A DNA stretch of 32,977 nt from an uncultured Candidatus Nitrosopelagicus sp. (GCA_937896695.1 CALBOT010000093.1:1-32977), one strand, 5' to 3'. Shown: positions 15,458 through 24,043, counted from the first letter of the stretch. Notes: generated by a model not told the origin, from the letters alone. Translations and numbers: made by a program.

Positions 15458-15745
15458 ATGTCAAAACAACAATACAGATCCGAAATGGGAATAATGGGAG
15501 ACATCTTAGATGTTACCATGAATGGAGGCCAGCAGGGCGTCATTGTATCTGCAATCTCCAGAAGAGCAAACCTATCTCACTATGCCGTTCTTGATAAATG
15601 TGAAAAATTGATCAATGCAGGCTTAGTTCAAACAAAAAGAGACGATAGAAACCGCAAATTCATGATAACTGAAAAAGGTCTAAAATTCTTTGATGAATTC
15701 AAAAACTTCCAAAATCTCCTAGAATCTATGAATCTGAGGTATTAG
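15458..15745 (+). CDS. Winged helix-turn-helix transcriptional regulator
   Basis: 95 residues from ATG 15458. An in-frame ATG at 15422 adds a hydrophobic stretch unlike the family, and a TATA-like box lies 26 nt before 15458. The order RSEMGIMGDILDVTM, GVIVSAISRRANLSHYAVLDKCEKLINAGLVQ, RKFMITEKGLKFFDEF matches archaeal winged-helix proteins of the HTH_45 type. It is a DNA-binding dimer with no sensor domain visible. It ends 3 nt before a membrane-anchored winged-helix gene and may form one operon with it. The tandem repeat at 15389-15411 could be its own operator. Confidence 0.85.
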   Translation: MSKQQYRSEMGIMGDILDVTMNGGQQGVIVSAISRRANLSHYAVLDKCEKLINAGLVQTKRDDRNRKFMITEKGLKFFDEFKNFQNLLESMNLRY

Positions 15746-15748
15746 AAA

Positions 15749-16777
15749 ATGAACCAAGAGTCAGTGTACTGTGGTTGGTTGGAAGATTCCAAGAATGATG
15801 GAATGCTTTTAAGCCCAACAGATGCCCTGATTTTGATGGCACGTGTACACGTAGCAGCTTTCGTCCTAATTCTGCTGGCTATGTCTGTACCACTACAGCA
15901 CTCTTTTGGCTCTGCTCGAACCCTCGATTTCTTTCTTTTTCCTGATGGATCGACTCATGTCACTTATTCTTTAGAATCTGATCCACTTTTGCCCGATACT
16001 GAAGTTGCGCTTTATGGTGATTCTCTAGAAAACCTTGTAGCAGAAGACGAAAACGGTTTTCTTTTATCTACTCAATCTGAAAAAAACATTTTACAAGTTG
16101 AAACCCTGGGATCTTCAAACATTCTGATTAACTATGATACATATTCACTAATTTCAAAAGATGGAAAAATATGGTCATTTGAGATAGATTCTCCAGTTGA
16201 ATTCAATGTGGTTATGCCAGAAAACTCTGTCATTGTAGGAATGTCAACCTTCCCAATTGATATGAATGTGGATTCTGATAGAACCAAAATTTTGCTTCCT
16301 AGCGGTCCTGCAGAAATTACATACTTTTTAGCAGTAGCAGAATCGTCCCAGATTTTGCCACCTGAAGAAACACCTGTAACTACAGGTGATGATAACTCTA
16401 TGATATATGCAGCAGGCGGAGCAGCTGTAGTAATTGCTGCAATTGCTGCAATTGCAATAAAGATGAAAAATAAACCAAAACAAATCGTTTCTGCCCAACA
16501 AACTACCGTAATTGCAGAAGAGAATGAACCATTCAATATTGAAAAAGTTCTAGAAATGCCAGATCTCAGGGAAGACGACAAAGAGATAATCAAATTTATT
16601 CATGAAAGTGGAGGTAGCACATTAGAAAGTGATCTCAGAAAAAAATTCCTTTTGCCTAGAACTACTATGTGGAGAGCAGTAAAAAGACTAGAAAGACATG
16701 AATTAATTGAAATCACTAAAAAAGACCAACAAAATCTCATAAAATTAAGAAACGTGGAGACTGACAAAAATGAATAA
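15749..16777 (+). CDS. Membrane-anchored winged-helix regulator with extracytoplasmic domain
   Basis: 342 residues as drawn. A hydrophobic signal/anchor lies at about 33-54 (VHVAAFVLILLAMSVPLQHSF), then an extracytoplasmic strand-rich domain (about 55-210). A transmembrane helix follows at about 217-238 (MIYAAGGAAVVIAAIAAIAI), then a cytoplasmic linker and a C-terminal winged helix (DDKEIIKFIHESGGSTLESDL..PRTTMWRAVKRLERHELIEI, about 272-325). This layout suggests direct transmission of an external signal to DNA. ATG 15836 (residue 30, MARVHVAAF) is an attractive alternative start: it gives a classical signal peptide, and CTTTTAAG lies about 26 nt upstream. The 3' end overlaps the next gene by 8 nt. 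Confidence 0.82.
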   Translation: MNQESVYCGWLEDSKNDGMLLSPTDALILMARVHVAAFVLILLAMSVPLQHSFGSARTLDFFLFPDGSTHVTYSLESDPLLPDTEVALYGDSLENLVAEDENGFLLSTQSEKNILQVETLGSSNILINYDTYSLISKDGKIWSFEIDSPVEFNVVMPENSVIVGMSTFPIDMNVDSDRTKILLPSGPAEITYFLAVAESSQILPPEETPVTTGDDNSMIYAAGGAAVVIAAIAAIAIKMKNKPKQIVSAQQTTVIAEENEPFNIEKVLEMPDLREDDKEIIKFIHESGGSTLESDLRKKFLLPRTTMWRAVKRLERHELIEITKKDQQNLIKLRNVETDKNE

Positions 16778-17852
16778 AATTTATGGAATACTTGCAATCT
16801 TTGCTTTTGCTGGTCTTTTGTTGCCTACATCGGTCATGCAAGTTGATGCTTCATCTGATTTAGATTACATGTTAAAAATTGCTGAAAAGGCAAAACGCTA
16901 CATAAAACATAACATAGATGAAATGGAAAATAACAATACTCAAGATTGGAAAAACAGACAGATAGTTCTTGAGATATACAACAAAAGTGCTAATGAAATT
17001 GATCAATTAGAAGAAGCAATTAAAGAAGGAGATGTCAAATCTGCAAGAGAACATTTCATTTCTTCAATGAGTAAAATCAAACAAATCAGTCAAATGTTAA
17101 ACCAAATTGCTGAAACAAAAGCACAAGATGAATCATTACCTGATCATTCTCAAATCATCAAACGATATGAGATGAATTATCAAAAACTACAACAAATTTC
17201 TGATAAGATTGGAGCCAATATCGACTTTTCAGAAATGAAAAATCTCATTTCTCTTGCTAAAAAGAATAGTCAACTAGGTGAAAGTGATAAAGCAAAACAA
17301 ACTATTGATCAGATTGCTTTGAAAGGTTTAGAAATTTACAAAACTCTTCAGTCAATTAATGAGAAAAATAAAATTATTCGTGCGCAAGCATTAGCTGAAA
17401 AATATGTTGATAGGATTAACACACTAATTGTTCAGGCCAAAACTTCTGGTTTACTAGATTATGTCAAAATGCTCGAAGATTCGAAACTTCAACTCATCTC
17501 CTCCAATTCAACCTCTCAAATCACAAAACAGATTAGAATTGTTATAACAATTAACAATGATATTGAAGAAATCAAAAGGAATACTTTACAACAAATTGAT
17601 GTTAATGAAATTCAACTATCTCAAAAACAAAGAATCACATCTGAACTTTCCCAGTTTGAAACAAGGGCAAAACTACTTCATTCTGATGTGAAAGGAAGTA
17701 ATGCTGCATTATACTATGTAGAAAAAGCAATTACTCTAATTGATAATGTACAAAATAATCTAGATGATTCTGAACAGAAAATTAATTCGAAACTACAATT
17801 AATTGATGAACTCTTAACAAAAGCAGAAAGACTTGTACAAGAGTCAACATAA
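16770..17852 (+). CDS. Exported coiled-coil protein of unknown function
   Basis: 360 residues. The N-terminus MNKIYGILAIFAFAGLLLPTS..VDASS is a clear signal peptide. The rest is almost wholly helical, with repeated polar coiled-coil stretches (for example about 35-110 and 190-290), no cysteines and no catalytic motif. It overlaps the membrane winged-helix gene by 8 nt, so the two are translationally coupled. This protein could be the ligand, partner or target of that receptor. No family recognised. Confidence 0.78.
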   Translation: MNKIYGILAIFAFAGLLLPTSVMQVDASSDLDYMLKIAEKAKRYIKHNIDEMENNNTQDWKNRQIVLEIYNKSANEIDQLEEAIKEGDVKSAREHFISSMSKIKQISQMLNQIAETKAQDESLPDHSQIIKRYEMNYQKLQQISDKIGANIDFSEMKNLISLAKKNSQLGESDKAKQTIDQIALKGLEIYKTLQSINEKNKIIRAQALAEKYVDRINTLIVQAKTSGLLDYVKMLEDSKLQLISSNSTSQITKQIRIVITINNDIEEIKRNTLQQIDVNEIQLSQKQRITSELSQFETRAKLLHSDVKGSNAALYYVEKAITLIDNVQNNLDDSEQKINSKLQLIDELLTKAERLVQEST

Positions 17853-17884
17853 ACTTCATATAGATTTCAATCTCGTTTTTCATT

Positions 17885-18082
17885 ATGACTTCGAAAGCAA
17901 TCATCTTCGGTGTTGGATTACCAATGGTGATTTTTGGAGCATTCATAGCACTAGCCATAGCACCACTTTCAGCAGGAGTAGAATCAACAATTGAATTTGT
18001 TGGAAGCCTAATTGGAATCTTAGGAGTTGTCTTTATGATCTCAGGCATGTTCTACAAAAAGGAAATAATAATTCAAGAATAA
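17885..18082 (+). CDS. Small two-helix membrane protein of unknown function
   Basis: 65 residues, two hydrophobic helices (about 5-27, AIIFGVGLPMVIFGAFIALAI, and 38-57, VGSLIGILGVVFMISGMF) and a short charged tail. CATATAG near 17858 lies about 24-26 nt upstream, so it may be expressed apart from the preceding gene. Confidence 0.72.
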   Translation: MTSKAIIFGVGLPMVIFGAFIALAIAPLSAGVESTIEFVGSLIGILGVVFMISGMFYKKEIIIQE

Positions 18083-18105
18083 TCGTGCCTAAACAATTCA
18101 CATCC

Positions 18106-18114
18106 TTTAAAATA
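18106..18114 (+). promoter_or_regulatory. TATA-like box for folE
   Basis: TTTAAAATA is centred 27 nt before ATG 18137, consistent with a leaderless mRNA. Confidence 0.5.
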
Positions 18115-18136
18115 ACCTTCCAAATCAATTGATCAC

Positions 18137-18676
18137 ATGGATAAAGAGCGCGTAAAAAAACTTGTACGTGAATTAATTATTGAACTCGGTGAAGATCCTA
18201 CTAGAGAGGGTCTAAAAGATACTCCTAGAAGAATTGCTGATGCTTACAGTGAAATCTTTTCCGGATATGACTCTGATTCTGAATTGTCTGTTCAATTTTC
18301 AGAAGACTCTGAAATGGTTGTTGCAAAGAACATCCAATACTATTCAATGTGTGAACATCATATGCTTCCCTTCTTTGGCACTATCCAAATTGCATACATT
18401 CCAAATGGAAGAGTCTTTGGCATTTCAAAACTAGTAAGAGTTGTAGAAAAATTCTCAAAGAGATTACAAATTCAAGAAAGAATTACAAAAAATGTTGCAG
18501 ATGAGATTTATGCTCAAGGTGTTAAAGGCGTTGCAGTTATGGCAGAAGGAGAACATCTCTGTATGAAAATGAGAGGTGTTAGAAATAATGCTCAAATGAC
18601 ATCTTCCGCATTTAGAGGCGTATTTGAGGATCAAAAAACCAAAGAAGAGCTACTCAAAGCCATTCAAAACAAGTAA
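18137..18676 (+). CDS. folE: GTP cyclohydrolase I (FolE type)
   Basis: Converts GTP to 7,8-dihydroneopterin triphosphate, the entry step to 7-deazaguanine bases (archaeosine) and pterins. Visible: EDPTREGLKDTPRRIADAY at the N-terminus, the zinc site in SMCEHHMLPFFG (C, H, H) and the second zinc Cys in EHLCMKMRGV, plus IGISKLVR-like GISKLVRVVEKFSKRLQ. Length 179 is usual. queC, which acts later in 7-deazaguanine synthesis, lies on the opposite strand about 360 bp downstream, which supports the archaeosine role. Confidence 0.96.
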   Translation: MDKERVKKLVRELIIELGEDPTREGLKDTPRRIADAYSEIFSGYDSDSELSVQFSEDSEMVVAKNIQYYSMCEHHMLPFFGTIQIAYIPNGRVFGISKLVRVVEKFSKRLQIQERITKNVADEIYAQGVKGVAVMAEGEHLCMKMRGVRNNAQMTSSAFRGVFEDQKTKEELLKAIQNK

Positions 18677-18721
18677 GATCCTATCAAAAATTAAATAATC
18701 CCCTAATTAGAAAGTCATCAT

Positions 18722-19036
18722 ATGCCTGCAAGAAATAACATACATGTTCCAAGTGAATCATGGCCATTTTTTAGCTGGTTTGTTATCGAATTTGCAATAG
18801 TTATCGCAGTTGCAGTAGTTATCTCATGGCAAGTTAATCCGTTCTTTGAGGATTCTGTAGTAATGTATGGTTGGGAATGTGAACAAACATCACAAATAAC
18901 TGACTGTTCTGTTACTGATGAACCAGAGATGCAACAAACGGCACTAAACTGGATATTCTGGGGAATAGTGGGTTTAGTCTTTGCAGGATGGTATCTTGGT
19001 GCTCGTAGATTTGTTTTGAAAAGAAGTATTCTCTAA
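18722..19036 (+). CDS. Two-helix membrane protein of unknown function
   Basis: 104 residues. Hydrophobic helices at about 15-37 (FFSWFVIEFAIVIAVAVVISW) and 76-94 (LNWIFWGIVGLVFAGWYLGAR) enclose an extracytoplasmic loop with two cysteines (WECEQ, TDCSV) that could pair. The layout resembles small subunits of membrane complexes, but no family is assigned. TTAAATAA (18691-18698) lies about 27 nt upstream of the ATG. Confidence 0.72.
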   Translation: MPARNNIHVPSESWPFFSWFVIEFAIVIAVAVVISWQVNPFFEDSVVMYGWECEQTSQITDCSVTDEPEMQQTALNWIFWGIVGLVFAGWYLGARRFVLKRSIL

Positions 19037-19038
19037 TC

Positions 19039-19713
19039 TTACTTCAAGTATCTGGTCTTATCTTCAATCTTTGCTTTTGCAAATGCTATTTTTCTATTGT
19101 TACAAGACTCACATTTTCCACATTGCATCTTTCCACCAAGATAACAACTCCATGTTTTGAAAATTTCATTTCCTAAAACTTTGTAGCCTTTTTTTATCAA
19201 ATCACTTTTTGAAATGTTTTCTGAATATGGAGACCAAATTTTTATCTCTTTTCTAATTTTATTTTTAATTCCGTCGTGTTCTCCCTGGTTTAATGCTTTT
19301 TGGATTTTTCTAGTAAATTCTGGTCTACAATCTGGATATTTTGTATCTCCTTTTTGTGCTCCATATGCTACCAGTTCTGCATTTAGAGTAAAGGCCCATG
19401 CTGTGGCAATTGAGAGAAAGATGGCATTTCTGATAGGAACTACAATAGAATATTCAAAGGTACTAGGCATCTTTTTCTTTGTACTGGTTAAGACATTGCT
19501 ATCTCCATACAATTCTTTCATGAAACCAATATCCAGAATTTTATGTTCTTTTAGTTTCAGTAATTTTGCTATACGTTTTGCAGCCTTTATTTCTTCAGAT
19601 GCCCTTTGACCGTACGAAAATGTAATTCCATACAACTGATATCCTTTTTTCAAATATGACATCATACATGCTGAATCTAGACCCCCACTTAGAATGATAA
19701 CTGCTCTTTTCAT
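19039..19713 (-). CDS. queC: 7-cyano-7-deazaguanine synthase
   Basis: ATP-dependent enzyme converting 7-carboxy-7-deazaguanine to preQ0, precursor of archaeosine in tRNA. The PP-loop SGGLDS is near the N-terminus. FSYGQRA, VVPIRNAIFLSIA and the zinc-binding WSCYLGGKMQCGKCESC follow at the expected places. About 224 residues. A GTG six nt upstream overlaps the thrB stop (GTGA), but ATG 19713 is preferred because MKRAVIILSGG matches the family start. Third gene of a GPN GTPase-thrB-queC unit. Confidence 0.95.
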   Translation of the reverse strand: MKRAVIILSGGLDSACMMSYLKKGYQLYGITFSYGQRASEEIKAAKRIAKLLKLKEHKILDIGFMKELYGDSNVLTSTKKKMPSTFEYSIVVPIRNAIFLSIATAWAFTLNAELVAYGAQKGDTKYPDCRPEFTRKIQKALNQGEHDGIKNKIRKEIKIWSPYSENISKSDLIKKGYKVLGNEIFKTWSCYLGGKMQCGKCESCNNRKIAFAKAKIEDKTRYLK

Positions 19714-19715
19714 TT

Positions 19716-20636
19716 TCACTTTTTGATGATTGGTCCTTTGCTTGGTTTACAAATAAAAACTCGCGATTTTTTATTTGCATCTTTAAATCCTTTTTTCATT
19801 GCATTAGAAATTTTCTTTGCATCGTGTTTTTTATCTGTAAATGCTATCACTGATGGTCCTGCACCACTAATTGTAACTCCATATGCTCCAGCTACTATTG
19901 CATTTTTTTTTACCTTGTCAAACCCTGGAATCATATGTTTTCTTGCTGGTTCGACAATTACGTCTTGTACTGATTTTCCAATTAATTCGGAATTTTTCTC
20001 TGAAAAACCAGCTGCTATTGCTGAAGCATTTGAAATATTTTTTACCATATCGACTAATGAAACTTTTTTTGGAATAGCTCCTCTTGAAACCTTAGTTTTC
20101 TTTGCAGGAACCTTCAATTCCGGTACTGCTACGCATAAAACTAAGTCATTTGGGGGTTGTATCTTAACTACTTGCAAAGGTTTTGTTTTAACTATTACAA
20201 ATCCCCCCAATACAGATGCTGCAACATTATCATAATGTATTGTACCTGCACTAGCTTTTTCGCCAATTCCTGCAAATTCAACTAACTCTGCATCCGTTAG
20301 TTTTAGATTGTATAATTTGTTAAAACCTACCGCACATGCAGCAGCTGATGCTGCACTACTTCCCATACCAAATCCCGCAGGAACATTTTTCTTAATTTTA
20401 ATTTCTATACCATCTTTTATTTTGAATTTCTTTTTCATTGCAGAAATAACTAATCCCGCAGTATTTTTTGATGGACTGAGTGGAATATCATCTGAACTTA
20501 TTATCACAATTCCTTTTCCTTTCTTTGTTAAAACTACATTATCATAAAGTGCATCTAATGCCATACCAAATACATCAAACCCTGGACCCAAATTTGCAGT
20601 AGAGCAAGGAGCGTGTACAGTTACTGATTTTGCCAT
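19716..20636 (-). CDS. thrB: Homoserine kinase
   Basis: A GHMP-family kinase phosphorylating L-homoserine for threonine synthesis. The N-terminus PCSTANLGPGFDVFGMALD is the homoserine kinase signature. The ATP loop PAGFGMGSSAASA is at residues 86-98 and the third GHMP motif, GAYGVTISGAGPSVIAF, near the C-terminus. Length 306 is usual. The ATG shares one base with the stop of the upstream GPN GTPase gene (TAATG), and queC follows at once, so the three are probably one operon. Mevalonate kinase is excluded by the N-terminal signature. Confidence 0.95.
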   Translation of the reverse strand: MAKSVTVHAPCSTANLGPGFDVFGMALDALYDNVVLTKKGKGIVIISSDDIPLSPSKNTAGLVISAMKKKFKIKDGIEIKIKKNVPAGFGMGSSAASAAACAVGFNKLYNLKLTDAELVEFAGIGEKASAGTIHYDNVAASVLGGFVIVKTKPLQVVKIQPPNDLVLCVAVPELKVPAKKTKVSRGAIPKKVSLVDMVKNISNASAIAAGFSEKNSELIGKSVQDVIVEPARKHMIPGFDKVKKNAIVAGAYGVTISGAGPSVIAFTDKKHDAKKISNAMKKGFKDANKKSRVFICKPSKGPIIKK

Positions 20637-21394
20637 TAATCTTCTATCTCTTCGCCCAAGTTAATAGTTCTGCTTAATGCGCTTTGTAGATTCACCATTC
20701 CATCTCCTGTTGCGTTAGAAACTGGAATTAAATCCTGTTGAAAGTCATTTCTGTTTATGCTTGTTAACATGTCTGATACTAGAGAAAAAGTATCTCCATT
20801 TAGTTCACTAGCCAAATCAGCCTCTAATCGTGAGTCTGTTCCAGACCAACTTAACACTTGTTCAATTTTTTCTTGGATTAAATCAGTTTTAGTAATTACA
20901 TTGACTGTTGGTAATCCTAATCGTAATCTAATTGATGTTGAAAGTAGCATTAACGAGACAAAATTACTTGGAGTTGACACCATAGTCCCATCAAACAAAA
21001 ATAGATTCATCTTTTCTTCTGCATCAAAGTTTTGTACAAAGAAAGGACCGCTTTGTCTGTACGCAAATAACTCGATTTGTCCCGGCGTATCAACAATAAG
21101 ATAATCTGGATTTATTGTATCTGCTTCTTTTTGAATGTCGTCAATTTTTGTGGCAACCAAATCATTTGCCATTATCAGCGAACCATTAGAACCTAACTCA
21201 TATTGTTCCATTAGTGAATTGACATCCACATAATCCCTGACATCTATGTCTGGAGAATATGGCAAACTTCCAACCCCTGGGTCCAAATTTAGTGTAATTG
21301 GAAATGTGGCATTTTTTGCATAATATTCCTTAATTTTTGAAGTCAGTAACGACTTTCCTGCACCCGCTGTGCCTGTAACAAAAATAACTTTCAA
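20636..21394 (-). CDS. GPN-loop GTPase family protein
   Basis: An archaeal and eukaryotic GTPase related to GPN1/Npa3, which assists RNA polymerase assembly in eukaryotes. Walker A GTAGAGKS (residues 8-15), NLDPGVGSLPYSPDIDVRD and VDTPGQIELF (G3) are present, as is VITKTDL (G4, N/TKxD). The characteristic Gly-Pro-Asn loop reads Gly-Ser-Asn here (G68-S69-N70 in ELGSNGSL). The start is TTG 21394; no ATG or GTG is available in frame. Heads the unit with thrB and queC, divergent from the flippase-like gene. Confidence 0.9.
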   Translation of the reverse strand: MKVIFVTGTAGAGKSLLTSKIKEYYAKNATFPITLNLDPGVGSLPYSPDIDVRDYVDVNSLMEQYELGSNGSLIMANDLVATKIDDIQKEADTINPDYLIVDTPGQIELFAYRQSGPFFVQNFDAEEKMNLFLFDGTMVSTPSNFVSLMLLSTSIRLRLGLPTVNVITKTDLIQEKIEQVLSWSGTDSRLEADLASELNGDTFSLVSDMLTSINRNDFQQDLIPVSNATGDGMVNLQSALSRTINLGEEIED

Positions 21395-21422
21395 TGGCTC
21401 GACAAAAATTCTTTTTTATTCG

Positions 21423-21430
21423 CTTATATT
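21423..21430 (+). promoter_or_regulatory. TATA-like box for the flippase-like gene
   Basis: CTTATATT is centred about 26 nt before ATG 21453, consistent with a leaderless mRNA. Confidence 0.55.
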
Positions 21431-21452
21431 TGAATCTCTTAAAAAATGAGCA

Positions 21453-22469
21453 ATGAACTGGCGATTAGCAGTAATTCCTGTGACATTAATTCCAATCATA
21501 ATAATTGCAATTCAGTTTGATATTGAAGCCGAAGATGTCTTTGCAATAGGTGCTATTCCTTTCACATTGGCAGTTGTTGCAATTATGGCAAAATTAGGAT
21601 TACAAGGATTGAAACTTGCTTACATTGCACGAACTTTCCTTGGTCCATTTGATTCTATTAAACGATTAACCGCAATGCGTGTCGGTAGTGAGTTTATCAA
21701 ATTTACAACTCCTATGTTTGTTGGAGCTGAATTTGCGGTCATTTACTATATGACAAAAAAAGGAATTTCTACGTCAAAGGCATCATGGGTTGCACTCTTA
21801 GATATTGTAACAGAAGTCTTTGCAGCAGGTGTTCTTTCAATTTTAGCAGGAATTTTAGCAATAATGTTTGGCGCATACGTTGTTGGCGCAGTAGTTTTAG
21901 GAACCGCAGTTCCAATTACTGGGTTGTGGATTGTATTGTTCTTTTTGTCATCAAAACGTACATTTGCGTTACCAAGAATTATCTCCTATATTGTAACCAC
22001 ATTGGGAAAGGAACGTGGGGAAAAATATGTCAAACAAACCAATGGTTGGATAGAAGAAGTATGTGTGATGAGCAGAGAAAATCTTCATTCTAGTAAATCA
22101 AAAAAAGTTTTCACTGTAGGATTTTTTGTATCAATCATATCTTGGATATGTTATGGAGTCTCATTTTTAGTAATTGCAAATGGTGTAGGTTATGCAGTAG
22201 AATTTTTTGATTCAGTAATGGCAGTAATGGGTGCAAATGCGATTGCAAATCTTCCAATTACAGTGGGTGGTTCAGGATTGGCAGAATTTGGAATAATTGC
22301 CTATCTTAATAATTTAGATCCATTCAATTTCTCAGCTGATGTTGATTCATTGCAATGGAATGCTGTAATTGGTTGGAGAATTGCCACATACTACATACCG
22401 ATTGCTGTAACATGGATACTGTTAGTAAAATTAGCATTAAGTAAAATCAGTAGACCAAATTCTGCATGA
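21453..22469 (+). CDS. Flippase-like membrane protein (lysylphosphatidylglycerol synthase TM/UPF0104 type)
   Basis: 338 residues, about seven or eight transmembrane helices. The pattern LKLAYIARTFLGPFDSIKRLTAMRVGSEFIKFTTPMFVGAEFAVIYYM and, near the C-terminus, GANAIANLPITVGGSGLAEFGIIAYL matches the AglD/MprF-transmembrane (UPF0104) family, thought to flip lipids or lipid-linked sugars. No cytosolic synthase domain is attached. An SDR gene starts 3 nt after the stop, so the two are probably co-transcribed. Confidence 0.85.
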   Translation: MNWRLAVIPVTLIPIIIIAIQFDIEAEDVFAIGAIPFTLAVVAIMAKLGLQGLKLAYIARTFLGPFDSIKRLTAMRVGSEFIKFTTPMFVGAEFAVIYYMTKKGISTSKASWVALLDIVTEVFAAGVLSILAGILAIMFGAYVVGAVVLGTAVPITGLWIVLFFLSSKRTFALPRIISYIVTTLGKERGEKYVKQTNGWIEEVCVMSRENLHSSKSKKVFTVGFFVSIISWICYGVSFLVIANGVGYAVEFFDSVMAVMGANAIANLPITVGGSGLAEFGIIAYLNNLDPFNFSADVDSLQWNAVIGWRIATYYIPIAVTWILLVKLALSKISRPNSA

Positions 22470-22472
22470 GAA

Positions 22473-23273
22473 ATGAATTTTAAAAATAAAGTTGTTGTAA
22501 TTACTGGGGCATCCAGTGGAATTGGTGAAGCAGCTGCTGAACAATTTGCAAAAAGAGGAGCAAATCTGGTCTTAGTTGCTCGAAGAAAAGACAAATTAGA
22601 ACAAGTTGAACAAAAACTTTCAAAATATTCAATCAAGATTTTGATTCAGGTTTGCGATGTATCTGATAAACTACAAGTAAAACAAATGTCCGAAAAAGTA
22701 ATTGAAATATTTTCTAGAATAGATGTTTTAGTGAATAATGCTGGATTTGTAATTTATGGAAAAGTTGAAGAATTATCTATAGAAGATATCGAATCACAAA
22801 TGAAAACAAACTATTTTGGTACAATCAATTGCACGAAACATTTTCTTCCATATTTTCTTAAACAAAATTCTGGTCATATGGTTAATGTTGCATCTGTTGG
22901 TGGGAGCTTTGGTGTTCCTGGTATTGCATCATATTGTGCAACCAAGTTTGCAATGTTGGGTTTTTCTGAGGGTTTACATCATGAATTGCACGGAACCAAT
23001 GTTGGAGTAACTGTTGTAAGTCCAATAATGGTTAGAACAAGTCTGTTTGATCATCCGTCTTTCAAAAATTTTACAAAACATGCAACTGGAATTTCATTAA
23101 GTACTGAAACCGTTGCAAATGCAATAATCAAGGCTTCAAAATCATCTAGATTAGAAATTGTTGTCCCATCTTATGTAAGAATTGGAATATGGTTTAAGCA
23201 AACGTTTCCATTTTTGATTAATCCTATAATTGGTAATGTTTTTAGAAAACAGCTCGATAAAAGAGACTCTTAG
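22473..23273 (+). CDS. Short-chain dehydrogenase/reductase
   Basis: A classical SDR of 266 residues. The nucleotide motif TGASSGIG is near residue 11, with VARRKDK after beta-2 (favouring NADP), NNAG near 88, the catalytic Ser in NVASVGGS and YCATK supplying Tyr and Lys. The C-terminal hydrophobic segment (about 235-255) resembles lipid-modifying SDRs. The substrate is unknown. Coupled to the flippase-like gene 3 nt upstream. The 3' end overlaps the convergent neighbour by 4 nt. Confidence 0.9.
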   Translation: MNFKNKVVVITGASSGIGEAAAEQFAKRGANLVLVARRKDKLEQVEQKLSKYSIKILIQVCDVSDKLQVKQMSEKVIEIFSRIDVLVNNAGFVIYGKVEELSIEDIESQMKTNYFGTINCTKHFLPYFLKQNSGHMVNVASVGGSFGVPGIASYCATKFAMLGFSEGLHHELHGTNVGVTVVSPIMVRTSLFDHPSFKNFTKHATGISLSTETVANAIIKASKSSRLEIVVPSYVRIGIWFKQTFPFLINPIIGNVFRKQLDKRDS

Positions 23274-23635
23274 ATGTTTTCGTCTGTAACAACAATTTCT
23301 GTTACTTCATACTGAATAATTTCTTTTAGATTAATTCCTTGTTCTGCAAGATAATCTACTGTTTTTTTGCTTAGTTTTGCTTTTAGTTCATTCAGTTTGA
23401 ACTCACAGACAACACCTTTCATCAAATCATTCAAGTTAACATCTTTTCCAAGCTTTAGTCCTTCTAGAATTGTTGTTCCTTGAACTGATTCGTATAACTG
23501 TAAATCAACCTTCTTATCATCTTCATTGATATCTAAAATATAGCCTGAAATTTTCATTGATTTTGGCTTGCCGAATTTTGGTGACTCTAGCTCTTTATTG
23601 ACATCTTCTGGAACTTCGTCCTTTTTTTTAGCCAT
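23270..23635 (-). CDS. Small charged protein of unknown function
   Basis: 121 residues. The basic/acidic N-terminus (MAKKKDEVPEDVNKELE) is followed by a possible beta-barrel (KSMKISGYILDINEDDKKVDLQLYESVQG), which could be an OB-like fold, then a helical end. No motif assigns a function. It follows the zinc-ribbon gene by 13 nt and is probably co-transcribed with it. Confidence 0.7.
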   Translation of the reverse strand: MAKKKDEVPEDVNKELESPKFGKPKSMKISGYILDINEDDKKVDLQLYESVQGTTILEGLKLGKDVNLNDLMKGVVCEFKLNELKAKLSKKTVDYLAEQGINLKEIIQYEVTEIVVTDENI

Positions 23636-23648
23636 TTATCATCAAAAC

Positions 23649-24029
23649 TTATTGTGCTTCTTTGTCTTTTTTGCTCTTTTGCCACCAATCTAGATAATCA
23701 TACTGTTTATCTGATTTTGTACTTTCTTTACGAGATAATTTGTATCTAATGTCACTAACCTGTTCTCTTGTAGCATAAAGACCACATCTCTTGCAAATGA
23801 AGTGTTTTGTTGCAGGATCTAGTTTCATAACAAACCCCATACTCTCAGAATCAATTTCATCTTCCATTTCTCGGTATGGCGGTGCTCTAAATTCATATCC
23901 TTCTTCCTGTTCTTCAGCCTTAAAATCTGCCTCTAGCTGTTTCTTTCTCTTTGCTATTTCTCTACTTACACACTCAGGACAGTTTACCAATATCGATTTC
24001 CTTGTATTTTTACATAAGAGTGTTGCCAC
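23649..24029 (-). CDS. Zinc-ribbon protein of unknown function
   Basis: 126 residues. Two Cys pairs, CPEC (about residue 18) and CKRC (about 79) in HFICKRCGLYATREQ, are separated by an acidic helical linker, forming a split zinc ribbon. The tail is rich in Lys and aromatics (YDYLDWWQKSKKDK). This may bind nucleic acid, but the family is not recognised. The start is GTG 24027-24029. No TATA-like box lies at the usual distance. The GC-rich structured element 15 nt upstream, with its own promoter-like box, may be its leader. Confidence 0.75.
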   Translation of the reverse strand: MATLLCKNTRKSILVNCPECVSREIAKRKKQLEADFKAEEQEEGYEFRAPPYREMEDEIDSESMGFVMKLDPATKHFICKRCGLYATREQVSDIRYKLSRKESTKSDKQYDYLDWWQKSKKDKEAQ

Positions 24030-24043
24030 ATTTTTTGGATCAG

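Noticed and set aside
19214..20547. Plus-strand frames of 79-170 codons opposite queC and thrB
   Set aside because: Antisense shadows of two clearly recognised enzymes, with Phe/Ser/Ile-rich translations typical of such shadows.
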